Source: Microcoleus sp. AS-A8
Lineage (GTDB): Bacteria > Cyanobacteriota > Cyanobacteriia > Cyanobacteriales > Coleofasciculaceae
Assembly (NCBI GenBank): GCA_039962225.1
Contig: JAMPKV010000001.1
Coordinates: forward strand, 248,001 to 312,000
DNA length: 64,000 bases
Reading direction: 5' to 3'
The position numbers and the translations under genes were made by a program. Below are positions 34,094-42,159 of the stretch, piece by piece; within the stretch, counting starts at the first letter, position 1, and each line of letters starts with the position of its first letter. Under the pieces are notes generated by a model. That model ran no database searches and had not been told where the DNA came from. It saw nothing but the letters and a program-made list of their open reading frames with translations.

Positions 34094-35416
34094 ATGTGGA
34101 TTACAACCCTTGATCGGTATGATTTTCTCCCTCGCTTTTTTCGATTGGCGAGCGTCAATATTTTGTCTAATCTCATGGTGCCTCTGGCTGGTTTAACCAG
34201 TGTGGCATTCTTAGGTCATTTAGGGGATATTCGTCATCTAGCTGGGGTCACTCTGTCCACAGTTTTATTTAACTATATCTACCGAACTTTGGGTTTTTTG
34301 CGAATGAGTACCACGGGCATGACAGCCCAAGCGGTAGGACGTGAAGATGAGGAGGGAGTATTACTCACGGGTTTACGGAATGGAATATTGGCTCTGGGGC
34401 TGGGTATCACGATTTTAATTTTGCAGTACCCCCTGCAAGAGATTGGATTTGCCCTACTGAGCGCCACATCAGATGTTAAAGCTTCAGGGCAAGCTTATTA
34501 TGATGCCCGGATTTGGGCCGCACCAGCGACTCTACTGAATTTTGTACTCATCGGTTGGTTTCTGGGACGTGAACAAAGCGGCAAAGTTTTGGTCTTATCG
34601 GCTGTTGGAAATGCCGCTAATATCATGCTGGATTACCTATTGATTGTTCGGTTGGGGTGGGAAAGCGCGGGAGCAGGTTTTGCCACAGCGATTAGTCAAT
34701 ATTTGATGTTGCTAATCGGGATAATTTTCCTTTGTCGAGAAGTTCGCTGGAAAGAGATACAAGCCGTATCGGGACAACTGTTTGATTTATCGACATTGAA
34801 AGAGACCTTGACCCTTAATAGAGATATCTTTATCCGAACTTTTGCTTTTCTCTCTACCTTTTCCATCTTTACTAACTTAAGTTCAGGGATGGGAACAATG
34901 ACGCTAACCGAAAATGCTTTGCTTTTACAGGTCGTAACTCTAGCCATCTACTTTATTGATGGATTAGCCTTCGCCACGGAAAGCTTATCAGGCATTTTTT
35001 GCGGTAAAGAAGATCATGCTCAGCTCACGTCCCTCGTTGGCATTTCTGGGGGAACCGCTCTGATTTTGGGTCTGAGTCTGGCTCTTGTATTTGTTTTATT
35101 TCCAGAACCTTTATTTGGATTGTTAACGAATCACTCAGAAGTGATTGATAGTATGGGGCATTATGTTTCTTGGTTACTGCCCCTTTTAGGATTTGGTTCG
35201 ATTGCTTTTATCCTAGATGGGTATTTTTTGGGCTTAGCAGAGGGGCCAACGATTCGTAGTGCGGCCTTAACCGCTACTTTGTTGGGGTTTGCTCCCAGCG
35301 CGATCGCAGCTTGGTTGTTCCACAGTAGTCACTTATTGTGGTTAGCAATGTCCTTGTTTATGGTAGCCAGAGTTGTTACTCTTGGGGTGCAGCTACCCAG
35401 GACGCTTAAGGGTTAA
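34094..35416 (+). CDS. MATE family efflux transporter (DinF-like)
   Basis: 440 residues, about 12 membrane helices, of the MATE/DinF branch: cation-driven export of organic cations, drugs or pigments. Typical stretches are NILSNLMVPLAGLTSVAFLGHLGDI (first helix pair), FNYIYRTLGFLRMSTTGMTAQAVG, and the second half starting IRTFAFLSTFSIFTNLSSGMG. It ends 24 bases before the sensor kinase-cyclase gene on the same strand, with a strong ribosome site between them, so the two probably form an operon and transport may be tied to that sensor's signal. Confidence 0.92.
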   Translation: MWITTLDRYDFLPRFFRLASVNILSNLMVPLAGLTSVAFLGHLGDIRHLAGVTLSTVLFNYIYRTLGFLRMSTTGMTAQAVGREDEEGVLLTGLRNGILALGLGITILILQYPLQEIGFALLSATSDVKASGQAYYDARIWAAPATLLNFVLIGWFLGREQSGKVLVLSAVGNAANIMLDYLLIVRLGWESAGAGFATAISQYLMLLIGIIFLCREVRWKEIQAVSGQLFDLSTLKETLTLNRDIFIRTFAFLSTFSIFTNLSSGMGTMTLTENALLLQVVTLAIYFIDGLAFATESLSGIFCGKEDHAQLTSLVGISGGTALILGLSLALVFVLFPEPLFGLLTNHSEVIDSMGHYVSWLLPLLGFGSIAFILDGYFLGLAEGPTIRSAALTATLLGFAPSAIAAWLFHSSHLLWLAMSLFMVARVVTLGVQLPRTLKG

Positions 35417-35440
35417 TTAATCGTTAGGGAGGAGGACTTA

Positions 35441-38400
35441 TTGGCTTCACCCCATTCAGTTTCTAAGGCTTTTGGGAAAGTTCCACTCCGTGTCATCCTC
35501 GTAGTACCGTTTATCCTACAAATACTCGGAGCTGTGGGACTTGTGGGGTGGCTTTCTTTACGCAACGGACAGCAAGCGATCAACGATGTTACCACCCAAC
35601 TCCGGCGCGAAATTACTGCCCGTATCCAACAGCATTTGCATAACTACTTAGCCACACCTGTTCTGATTAATCAAATCAACACCGATGCCATTCGTCTCGG
35701 CCAGTTGGATGTCAAGGATTTCCAATTACTTGAGCGTCACTTTTTTTGGCAAACGCGAAGATTCCCTTCAGTCGGTTACATCTACTTCGGTAGTAAGCAG
35801 GGAGAATTCATCGGTGTTGAACGGCTCGACAATGGCACCTTAGAGATTCAAGTCTCAGATAAAACCACCAACGGAGAGGGACATCGATATAGCAGCAATG
35901 GTCAGGGAAATCGCACTAATTTTTTAAAAATTACCTCAAAAAATTACGACGCTAGAAAGCGACCTTGGTACAAAAACGCCGCAAACAAAGGTCAACCGAC
36001 TTGGAATCAAATTTATCCATTTTTTTCGGAACCCAAACTTGCGATCAGTGCGTCCCAACCCATCTACAACAAAAACGGTGTGCTTGATGGTGTCATAGCC
36101 AGCGATCTCGTCGTCTCGCAAGTCAGTGATTTTCTGCATACCTTAAAAATTGGAAAAAGAGGACAAACTTTTATCATTGAACGCTCTGGGATGCTGGTTG
36201 CCAGTTCTACTCCAGAACCTCCTTTTATCATCCATAAAGGGGCAACACAACGCATCAAAGCGCTCGATAGTCCCAATCGATTAACTCAATCAACCGCCAA
36301 ACATTTGACTTCCTATTTTGGCAGCCTCACTCATATTGCTACAAGCCAGCAGTTAGCTTTTGCAATCAACGGCGAACAGCAATTCGTACAAGTAACACCC
36401 ATCGCTGAAACTTATGGTCTGGATTGGCTCATTGTAGTGGTTGTTCCAGAGTCAGACTTTATGGAGCGGATCAATGCTAATACCCGCACGACTATCTTAC
36501 TCTGTTTAGCCGCCTTAGGTTTGGCAACCCTAATTGGAGTCATAACATCTCGTTGGATTGTTCAACCTATCCTACGTCTTTCTAGAGCTGCCGATGCTCT
36601 ATCACAAGGGCAATGGAACAATACAGTAAAAGCTGGGCGCTCCTATGAATTAAGGGTTTTAGCCAATGCTTTTAACAGTATGGCAAGTCAGTTACAAGCC
36701 TCATTTACAACCCTAGAGTCTAAAAATGCTGAATTACAGGAATTAGATAAGCTTAAAGATGAGTTTTTAGCCAATACTTCTCACGAACTCCGTACCCCAT
36801 TGAATGGCATTATTGGCATTGCCGAATCCCTGCTTGATGGGGCTGCTGGACCCTTACCCCCACAGGCGATCGCTAATCTTGGCCTAATTACCTCTAGTGG
36901 CAGGAGATTGTCTAATTTAGTCAATGATATCCTGGATTTATCGAAGCTAAAACATAAAAACATTGAGTTACAAATTAAGCCCGTAGGCGTGCGAGAGATT
37001 GCCGATGTAGTCCTAACGCTTTCCCAACCTTTGCTGGATCAAAAACCCTTACAATTGATTAACTCTATCAGTTCCGAACTTCCCCTGATAGAAGCAGATG
37101 AAAATCGTTTACAACAGATTTTTTACAACTTAATCGGAAATGCTATTAAATTTACAGATTCGGGCACGATAGATATAAGAGCAGAAGTGATTAGCGGTCA
37201 GAATTCAGCAGCCACAAATGAAGAGTTAATCACAACGAATAACCAACAACTGGAACCTACTCATAGACAGATTTCTATTACCGTTGCTGATACAGGTATT
37301 GGCATCCCATCTGATAAATTGGATAAAATTTTTGAATCTTTTGAACAAGCCGATGGTTCTACGAGTAGAGAATACAGTGGCACGGGCTTAGGTTTGGCTA
37401 TTACTAAGCAACTAGTAGAGTTGCACGGTGGCTCTATTCTGGTTTCATCAAAAATTGGAGAAGGTTCCCAGTTTACTTTTACATTGCCAGTTTCTCAAAA
37501 TCAACTAGAGATAACCTCAGAAATTTCTCCAATTCGATCAGTAGCACCCATCTTAAAATTAATGGACGAACCACTGATTAAGGTTGAAATGTTAGCCGCA
37601 GAAACTGGCGAGTTTAAAATCCTCATTGTCGATGATGAACCCATCAACCTTCAGGTTTTAGTTAATAATCTTTCTTTGGAACACTATGCTATTACTCAAG
37701 CCACAAGTGGGATAGAAGCCTTAGCCATTATTGAACGTGGCTTCCAACCAGACTTAATCTTACTCGATGTCATGATGCCCCGCATGACGGGCTATGAAGT
37801 CTGTAAGAAAATCCGCGAGAAATTTTTGGCGATTGAACTTCCCATTGTGATGTTGACGGCAAAAAATCAAACGTCCGATCTTGTGGAGGGCTTTATTGCT
37901 GGTGCGAATGATTATTTAACTAAACCTTTTTCTAAAAATGAATTATTAGCGCGGATTAAAACGCATATTCGCCTTGCCAAAATCAATGCTGCTTATGGTC
38001 GCTTCGTTCCCCATGACTTTCTTCGATTCTTGGGGCACGAAAGTATTGTGGATGTTAAATTGGGCGATCATATTCAGAAAGACATGACAATTCTGTTTTC
38101 TGATATTCGTGACTTTACTACCCTTTCAGAAGGAATGAATCCTCAAGAAAACTTTAATTTTATTAATAGTTACCTGAGTCGAGTTAGTCCCGTCATTCGC
38201 GCTCACAAGGGTTTTATTGATAAATATATTGGGGATGCCATTATGGCTTTATTTCCGGAGTCAGTTAATGATGCTGTCTCTGGTGCTATTGCGATGCAAA
38301 AACAAGTGCTTCTTTACAATCAGCATCGGCAAAAACTGGGTTATCTGCCCATCACGATTGGCATTGGATTACATACGGGAAGTTTAATGTTAGGCACCAT

Positions 38401-38851
38401 CGGAGAACAAGAGCGGATGGAAAGCACCGTGATTGCTGATGCGGTTAATCTCGCCTCGCGTTTGGAAGGGTTAACCAAGCTTTATGGCTCAGGGATTCTC
38501 ATTAGTAGACAAACTCTCTGTTATCTTGATGAGCCACAAAACTACAGCTATCGGTTTGTGGATCGAGTTAGGGTGAAAGGAAAACAAAAACCTGTAGCCG
38601 TCTTTGAAATCTATGATGGGGATGAGGAACTGTTTTTACAGTTAAAGACACAAACGAAGAGTCGCTTTGAACAAGCCGTTTTTCTATATTTTCAGCAACA
38701 ATTTGCTCAAGCTCAACAAATCTTTCAGGAGATTTTAGAAATCAATTCTCAAGATAAAACTGCAATGCTTTACGTCAAACGCTGTGAGAAATATCAAAAG
38801 TATGGAGTGCCGGAGGAATGGGAAGGGGTTGAAGTTTTGAGTAAAAAGTAA
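35441..38851 (+). CDS. Cache-HAMP-histidine kinase-REC-adenylate cyclase
   Basis: 1136 residues: TM1 (about 13-36), a periplasmic double-Cache-like sensor (40-345), TM2 (about 346-370), HAMP, HisKA with H448 (NTSHELRTPLNG), HATPase (NLIGNAIKF, DTGIGIP, GTGLGLAI), receiver with phospho-acceptor D776 (LLDVMMP), then a class III cyclase with metal ligands D888 (FSDIRDF) and D932 (IGDAIM), adenine-selecting K928, and STVIADAVNLASR. The C-terminal 65 residues look like one TPR. It resembles CyaC-type cyclases, which join phosphorelay and cAMP. The start is TTG at 35441, chosen because GGGAGGAGG lies just upstream and no ATG gives the first TM helix. It follows the MATE gene by 24 bases. Confidence 0.93.
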   Translation: MASPHSVSKAFGKVPLRVILVVPFILQILGAVGLVGWLSLRNGQQAINDVTTQLRREITARIQQHLHNYLATPVLINQINTDAIRLGQLDVKDFQLLERHFFWQTRRFPSVGYIYFGSKQGEFIGVERLDNGTLEIQVSDKTTNGEGHRYSSNGQGNRTNFLKITSKNYDARKRPWYKNAANKGQPTWNQIYPFFSEPKLAISASQPIYNKNGVLDGVIASDLVVSQVSDFLHTLKIGKRGQTFIIERSGMLVASSTPEPPFIIHKGATQRIKALDSPNRLTQSTAKHLTSYFGSLTHIATSQQLAFAINGEQQFVQVTPIAETYGLDWLIVVVVPESDFMERINANTRTTILLCLAALGLATLIGVITSRWIVQPILRLSRAADALSQGQWNNTVKAGRSYELRVLANAFNSMASQLQASFTTLESKNAELQELDKLKDEFLANTSHELRTPLNGIIGIAESLLDGAAGPLPPQAIANLGLITSSGRRLSNLVNDILDLSKLKHKNIELQIKPVGVREIADVVLTLSQPLLDQKPLQLINSISSELPLIEADENRLQQIFYNLIGNAIKFTDSGTIDIRAEVISGQNSAATNEELITTNNQQLEPTHRQISITVADTGIGIPSDKLDKIFESFEQADGSTSREYSGTGLGLAITKQLVELHGGSILVSSKIGEGSQFTFTLPVSQNQLEITSEISPIRSVAPILKLMDEPLIKVEMLAAETGEFKILIVDDEPINLQVLVNNLSLEHYAITQATSGIEALAIIERGFQPDLILLDVMMPRMTGYEVCKKIREKFLAIELPIVMLTAKNQTSDLVEGFIAGANDYLTKPFSKNELLARIKTHIRLAKINAAYGRFVPHDFLRFLGHESIVDVKLGDHIQKDMTILFSDIRDFTTLSEGMNPQENFNFINSYLSRVSPVIRAHKGFIDKYIGDAIMALFPESVNDAVSGAIAMQKQVLLYNQHRQKLGYLPITIGIGLHTGSLMLGTIGEQERMESTVIADAVNLASRLEGLTKLYGSGILISRQTLCYLDEPQNYSYRFVDRVRVKGKQKPVAVFEIYDGDEELFLQLKTQTKSRFEQAVFLYFQQQFAQAQQIFQEILEINSQDKTAMLYVKRCEKYQKYGVPEEWEGVEVLSKK

Positions 38852-38865
38852 TGGGTAATTGGAAA

Positions 38866-38917
38866 AGTTGTTAGTTACTCCTAATTCAACAAACTACGAA
38901 GAGAGCAACTAACAACT
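38866..38917. repeat. Inverted repeat between convergent genes
   Basis: AGTTGTTAGTTACT (38866-38879) and AGCAACTAACAACT (38904-38917) pair over 14 bases with one mismatch. It lies between convergent stop codons; there is no clear U-run, so it may be a dispersed repeat or a weak bidirectional terminator. Confidence 0.55.
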
Positions 38918-38952
38918 AATGTCTTTTATTCCCCATTGCTAATCGATTAAAT

Positions 38953-40116
38953 TCAACACCTAGCACAAGTTAGTTTTGGCATGAGTCTAGCTAACACTTG
39001 CTTGAGTACCATTGCTGTCCAGTCCACATCAGCTTCCGTCGTATCTCGCCCTAAGGTGAGGCGGATACTTCCCAGAGCAATGGCGTCACTGTAGCCCATT
39101 GCCTTGAGGATAGGACTGGGGCTGAGTTTGCCACTATGACAAGCAGAACCGGAACTGATGCCAATTCCAGCGAGGTTTAGCTGGCGCACGAGGGTTTTGC
39201 CGGTCACTGTTTTCCCATCACCCAGGACCGAGAAGCTGACATGATGAGGTAAGCGATGAAGGCGGGAACCCGTGGGTATCAGGTTTGGGCTATCACTCAA
39301 TTGGTCAAAAAGGCGATCGCGCAACCGCATCAATCGAGGCGTTTCCGTAGCCATTTCCGCCGCCGCGAGTTCGGCAGCGACGCCAAAACCTGCAATCATC
39401 GGCACAGCCTGCGTACCCGATCGCAGTTGCAATTCTTGTCCCCCACCCAACATCACTGGCACTAACTCGACGCCACGACGAATATACAACGCCCCCGCCC
39501 CTTGCGGGCCATAAAACTTATGGCTCGACATGGATAATAAATCCACCGGCAGTTCCTTGACATCGATCGCTAAACGTCCAGCCACCTGAACCGCATCGGT
39601 GTGAAATAGAACGCCCTTTTGGTGAGCTATATGACCGAGGGTATGTATCGGTTGCAGCGTGCCAACTTCGCTTTGACCGTAGATGATGGAAACCAACACC
39701 GTATTGGGTTGCAGGGCGTCTTCCAAATCTCTGGGGTTCACGCGTCCGTATGTGTCCACAGGCAACCGTGTCACTTCCCAACCCCACTGTTCCAGCAATC
39801 CCACGGGTTCTGCCACTGCCGAATGCTCAACGCTGGAAATAATCATGTGCTGTGGCTTTCGATACGTTCTCGCCACCCCCATAATCGCCAGGTTATTCGC
39901 CTCCGTACCCCCAGAGGTGAAAATCATCGACTCTGCCGGTGCATTAATCAGCCCAGCCACCTGCATTCTCGCCTGTTCCACAGCGGTTGCGGCGCGCTGC
40001 CCCCACTCGTGCAAGCTGGATGGATTGCCCCACTGTTGGGTGAGGACATTCTGCATGGTAGCAATGACTTCTGGACGCGGCGGTGTTGTGGCGCTGTAGT
40101 CTAGATAAATTTGCAT
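38953..40116 (-). CDS. Cysteine desulfurase (NifS/IscS family)
   Basis: PLP enzyme that takes sulfur from cysteine as an enzyme-bound persulfide for Fe-S cluster and thio-cofactor assembly; 387 residues. Seen: YLDYSATTP start, H98 (VEHSA), PLP lysine K200 (SSHKFYGPQG), catalytic C326 (SSGSACHSG) and RLTLGRDTTEADV. The usual NNE(I/V)GT loop reads GQSEVGT, a modest departure. A second cysteine pair sits at the very end (TCARC). No iscU/iscA/sufB partners flank it, as is common in cyanobacteria, where NifS-like enzymes are often alone. It could equally be called iscS-like; I leave the symbol open. Confidence 0.93.
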   Translation of the reverse strand: MQIYLDYSATTPPRPEVIATMQNVLTQQWGNPSSLHEWGQRAATAVEQARMQVAGLINAPAESMIFTSGGTEANNLAIMGVARTYRKPQHMIISSVEHSAVAEPVGLLEQWGWEVTRLPVDTYGRVNPRDLEDALQPNTVLVSIIYGQSEVGTLQPIHTLGHIAHQKGVLFHTDAVQVAGRLAIDVKELPVDLLSMSSHKFYGPQGAGALYIRRGVELVPVMLGGGQELQLRSGTQAVPMIAGFGVAAELAAAEMATETPRLMRLRDRLFDQLSDSPNLIPTGSRLHRLPHHVSFSVLGDGKTVTGKTLVRQLNLAGIGISSGSACHSGKLSPSPILKAMGYSDAIALGSIRLTLGRDTTEADVDWTAMVLKQVLARLMPKLTCARC

Positions 40117-40191
40117 GGTCTTTCAGCCAATGGGCTATCTATTCTCCCAGGATATAGTCTTGATGCCACCCCTTAAGATTATTGTGCTTAT

Positions 40192-40440
40192 TTGACATCC
40201 TCCTCGGTCTGAAGGCGCGAGGATTCCTAAGCCTCACGACTTAGGTTTCTGCTTCTTTCCCTTACGGGTTTTTCGCAACTGCCCTTTGGAGACTCATGTC
40301 TATCAGGTCTTATGTTCGCTCCACAGACTATCACCGCAAGCCCTGCGGCAAGAATATTGTTTGCGGCATTGATGTCCCGGTCATGGTGTGTTCCACATTC
40401 TGGACAATCCCATTCCCTCTGATCAAGCGGCAACTTATCA
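40192..40440 (-). ncRNA. Probable omega (reRNA) guide RNA region
   Basis: TnpB nucleases work with an RNA made from the 3' end of tnpB and the element's right end. This stretch is highly similar to the surviving fragment at 61903-62142, including non-coding bases beyond the stop codon, which fits conservation for RNA function. The guide would be encoded just left of 40192. Limits are inferred. Confidence 0.4.
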
Positions 40441-41426
40441 ACAACGTGACCGCAGTTTCCACAGCGCTTAGAGCTAGGAAACCAGCGGTCAATTTTTATC
40501 AGTGTCCGACCGTACCACTGACACTTGTATTCCAATTGACGAACTAACTCAGACCAGCTGGCATCGGCTATGGCTTGTGCAAGTTTGCGGTTGGTCATCA
40601 TGTTCTTCACAGCTAAATCCTCAACAGCAATCGTTTGGTTTTCACGTACCAGTCGAGTTGTTAGCTTGTGAAGGAAATCTGTTCGGGTCTCGGCAACTTT
40701 GGCGTGGATGCGAGCGACTTGTTGCCTTGCTTTGTGTGTGTTGTTCGAGCCTTTAACTTTTCGAGACAGTGCTTTTTGTGCCTGTCTCAATTTGTATCTC
40801 AAACGTTTGAAGTGCTTGGGATTAGTAATCTTCTCCCCATCACTCGTTGCAATCAAGGAGGCGATTCCAGCGTCAATCCCTACAGCTTTATCAAGCTGAG
40901 GAAATGCCTTGACGCTATGGTCTTCGACCAACAGGGAGACGAACCAGCGCCCTGAGGCATCCAATTTTACTGTGACAGTAGAAGGCTCACAGTTTTCCGG
41001 AAGAGTGCGACTCCAGCGGATAGGCAAAGGGTCATTGCACTTTGCCAGCCACAACTGGCTGTGTTTCCACCTAAAAGCAGAACGGGTGAACTCAGCACTA
41101 CCACCACTTCTCTTCTTCTTAAAGTTAGGGTATTTGGCACGTCCTGCCCAGAAGTTAGTGAACGCCTTTTGTAGGTTTCTCAATCCCTGCTGGAGTGGGA
41201 CACAGCTAACTTCGTTGAGGAATTGCAGGTCTTCCTGCTTTTTCCATGCCGTTAGCATGGCGGATGTCTGTTTGTAGTCAATCCGCTCTTGTCTTTCGTA
41301 CCACCCCTCGGTACGACTATTCAACGCTTTGTTGTAGACTAAACGAACGCAACCCAGCGTGCGGCGCAAGAGTTGTTCTTGTTCCGTCGTCGGGTAAAAG
41401 CGGTATCGGTAGGCGCGTTGAGTCAT
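40227..41426 (-). CDS. tnpB: TnpB RNA-guided nuclease, frameshifted tail
   Basis: 399 residues. RuvC-like catalytic residues are intact: D185 (VGIDAGIAS), E269 (AVEDLAVKNM) and D351 (HDRDINAANN). The zinc finger has C322, C325, C341 and C344 (CGNC...CPEC). The N-terminal MTQRAYRYRFYPTTEQ and RLVYNKALNS are typical. The last 20 residues (SPKGSCEKPVRERSRNLSREA) differ from the remnant copy at 61945, which reads EGQLRKTRKGRKQKLKS; DNA comparison shows extra bases near 40285 that shift the frame, so this tail is probably a recent frameshift. The catalytic core is upstream of it and should still work. Ancestor of Cas12; homes in on the empty donor site. Confidence 0.93.
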   Translation of the reverse strand: MTQRAYRYRFYPTTEQEQLLRRTLGCVRLVYNKALNSRTEGWYERQERIDYKQTSAMLTAWKKQEDLQFLNEVSCVPLQQGLRNLQKAFTNFWAGRAKYPNFKKKRSGGSAEFTRSAFRWKHSQLWLAKCNDPLPIRWSRTLPENCEPSTVTVKLDASGRWFVSLLVEDHSVKAFPQLDKAVGIDAGIASLIATSDGEKITNPKHFKRLRYKLRQAQKALSRKVKGSNNTHKARQQVARIHAKVAETRTDFLHKLTTRLVRENQTIAVEDLAVKNMMTNRKLAQAIADASWSELVRQLEYKCQWYGRTLIKIDRWFPSSKRCGNCGHVVDKLPLDQREWDCPECGTHHDRDINAANNILAAGLAVIVCGANIRPDRHESPKGSCEKPVRERSRNLSREA

Positions 41427-41570
41427 GCTTCACATTCTAGTACGCTCCCTGTAAAGCCGTCCTGGAAGGACCCGGAGCTTTAGTGAGGAGTTTCTACCCA
41501 TTCTTTTGATGAAGATTAATGTTTGTCTGTAAACCCGATGCCTGTTTCTCTAACAACTATCAGGAATTGG

Positions 41571-41951
41571 CTAACAGCCTGGTTTATCCACGTTGTAATC
41601 TTCGTGAGACAAGACTGCGTGGGGTGTTAACAGGCTACCGTGGTCATGGCAGATCATTCGGTAGTTCCGGGTAACGGGAATACTAATAATCCAACGGTTG
41701 TGGCGGAGCCGCTTTCCCCCATACTCTCTATAGTTATTGCGACTCTGGAGGCCAGCGATAATGATCCGGGCTTTAACCACCACATGAGCCGGAAGATTTT
41801 TTAAATCGATCGGGTCTTCAGCAAAGGTGGATTCCCATTCCTGTTTTTGTTGTCTTTTTTCTTCCCGTACTCTATGGTGTTGCTCACATCGGTGGCAGGA
41901 TTGACCATACCCCTTATGACCACACAGAAAGGTCTTTTTTCTTCTTGACAT
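41571..41951 (-). CDS. Zinc-ribbon protein with RelE/ParE-like domain
   Basis: 126 residues. The N-terminus has a zinc-ribbon-like set C10, H12, C19, H20, C23, H25/H26 (LCGHKGYGQSCHRCEQHH) in a very basic context. The second half (DLKNLPAHVVVKARIIIAGLQ...RLRHNRWIISIPVTRNYRMIC...VLSHEDYN) has the strand order and the closing SHEDY of RelE/ParE-like toxins. No antitoxin-like partner is visible on either side, so a classical toxin-antitoxin pair is not supported. Similar cyanobacterial proteins exist without a known role. It lies 80 bases beyond the TnpB element's left end and is not part of it. Confidence 0.65.
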   Translation of the reverse strand: MSRRKKTFLCGHKGYGQSCHRCEQHHRVREEKRQQKQEWESTFAEDPIDLKNLPAHVVVKARIIIAGLQSRNNYREYGGKRLRHNRWIISIPVTRNYRMICHDHGSLLTPHAVLSHEDYNVDKPGC

Positions 41952-42159
41952 ATAACGTTATAGGGGGTCTCGCCCCACAACTTCGCAATGATGCTACGGT
42001 GTGAGCAATTCCTCGAATTAAGTTAATAAATTAAGGGGCGAACATTAGTCCGCTTGAAATTTATGTTAGTTCAACAGTGACAATGTTTTGACTGTTGTTA
42101 TCGGAAAACAGGGAACACTAATTTAATACCGCTGTTATATTCTTGGATCAGAAAAACCC

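Larger units (their letters stand above)
40192..41490 (-). mobile_element. TnpB-only IS1341/IS605-type element
   Basis: Element carrying one gene (tnpB) and no tnpA. The right end (left in this window) starts near TTGAC at 40192 with a hairpin region (CCTCCTCGG...GCGCGAGG and CCTAAG...CTTAGG). The left end near 41459-41490 has GTCCT-GGA-AGGAC followed by GGAGCTTTAGTGAGGAG. A fragment with the same right end lies at 61903-62142. Without tnpA it can only move if a Y1 transposase acts in trans. Exact ends are approximate. Confidence 0.75.

Noticed and set aside
41571..41951. Classical toxin-antitoxin pair
   Set aside because: No antitoxin-sized gene overlaps or adjoins it; only the single RelE-like protein is present.
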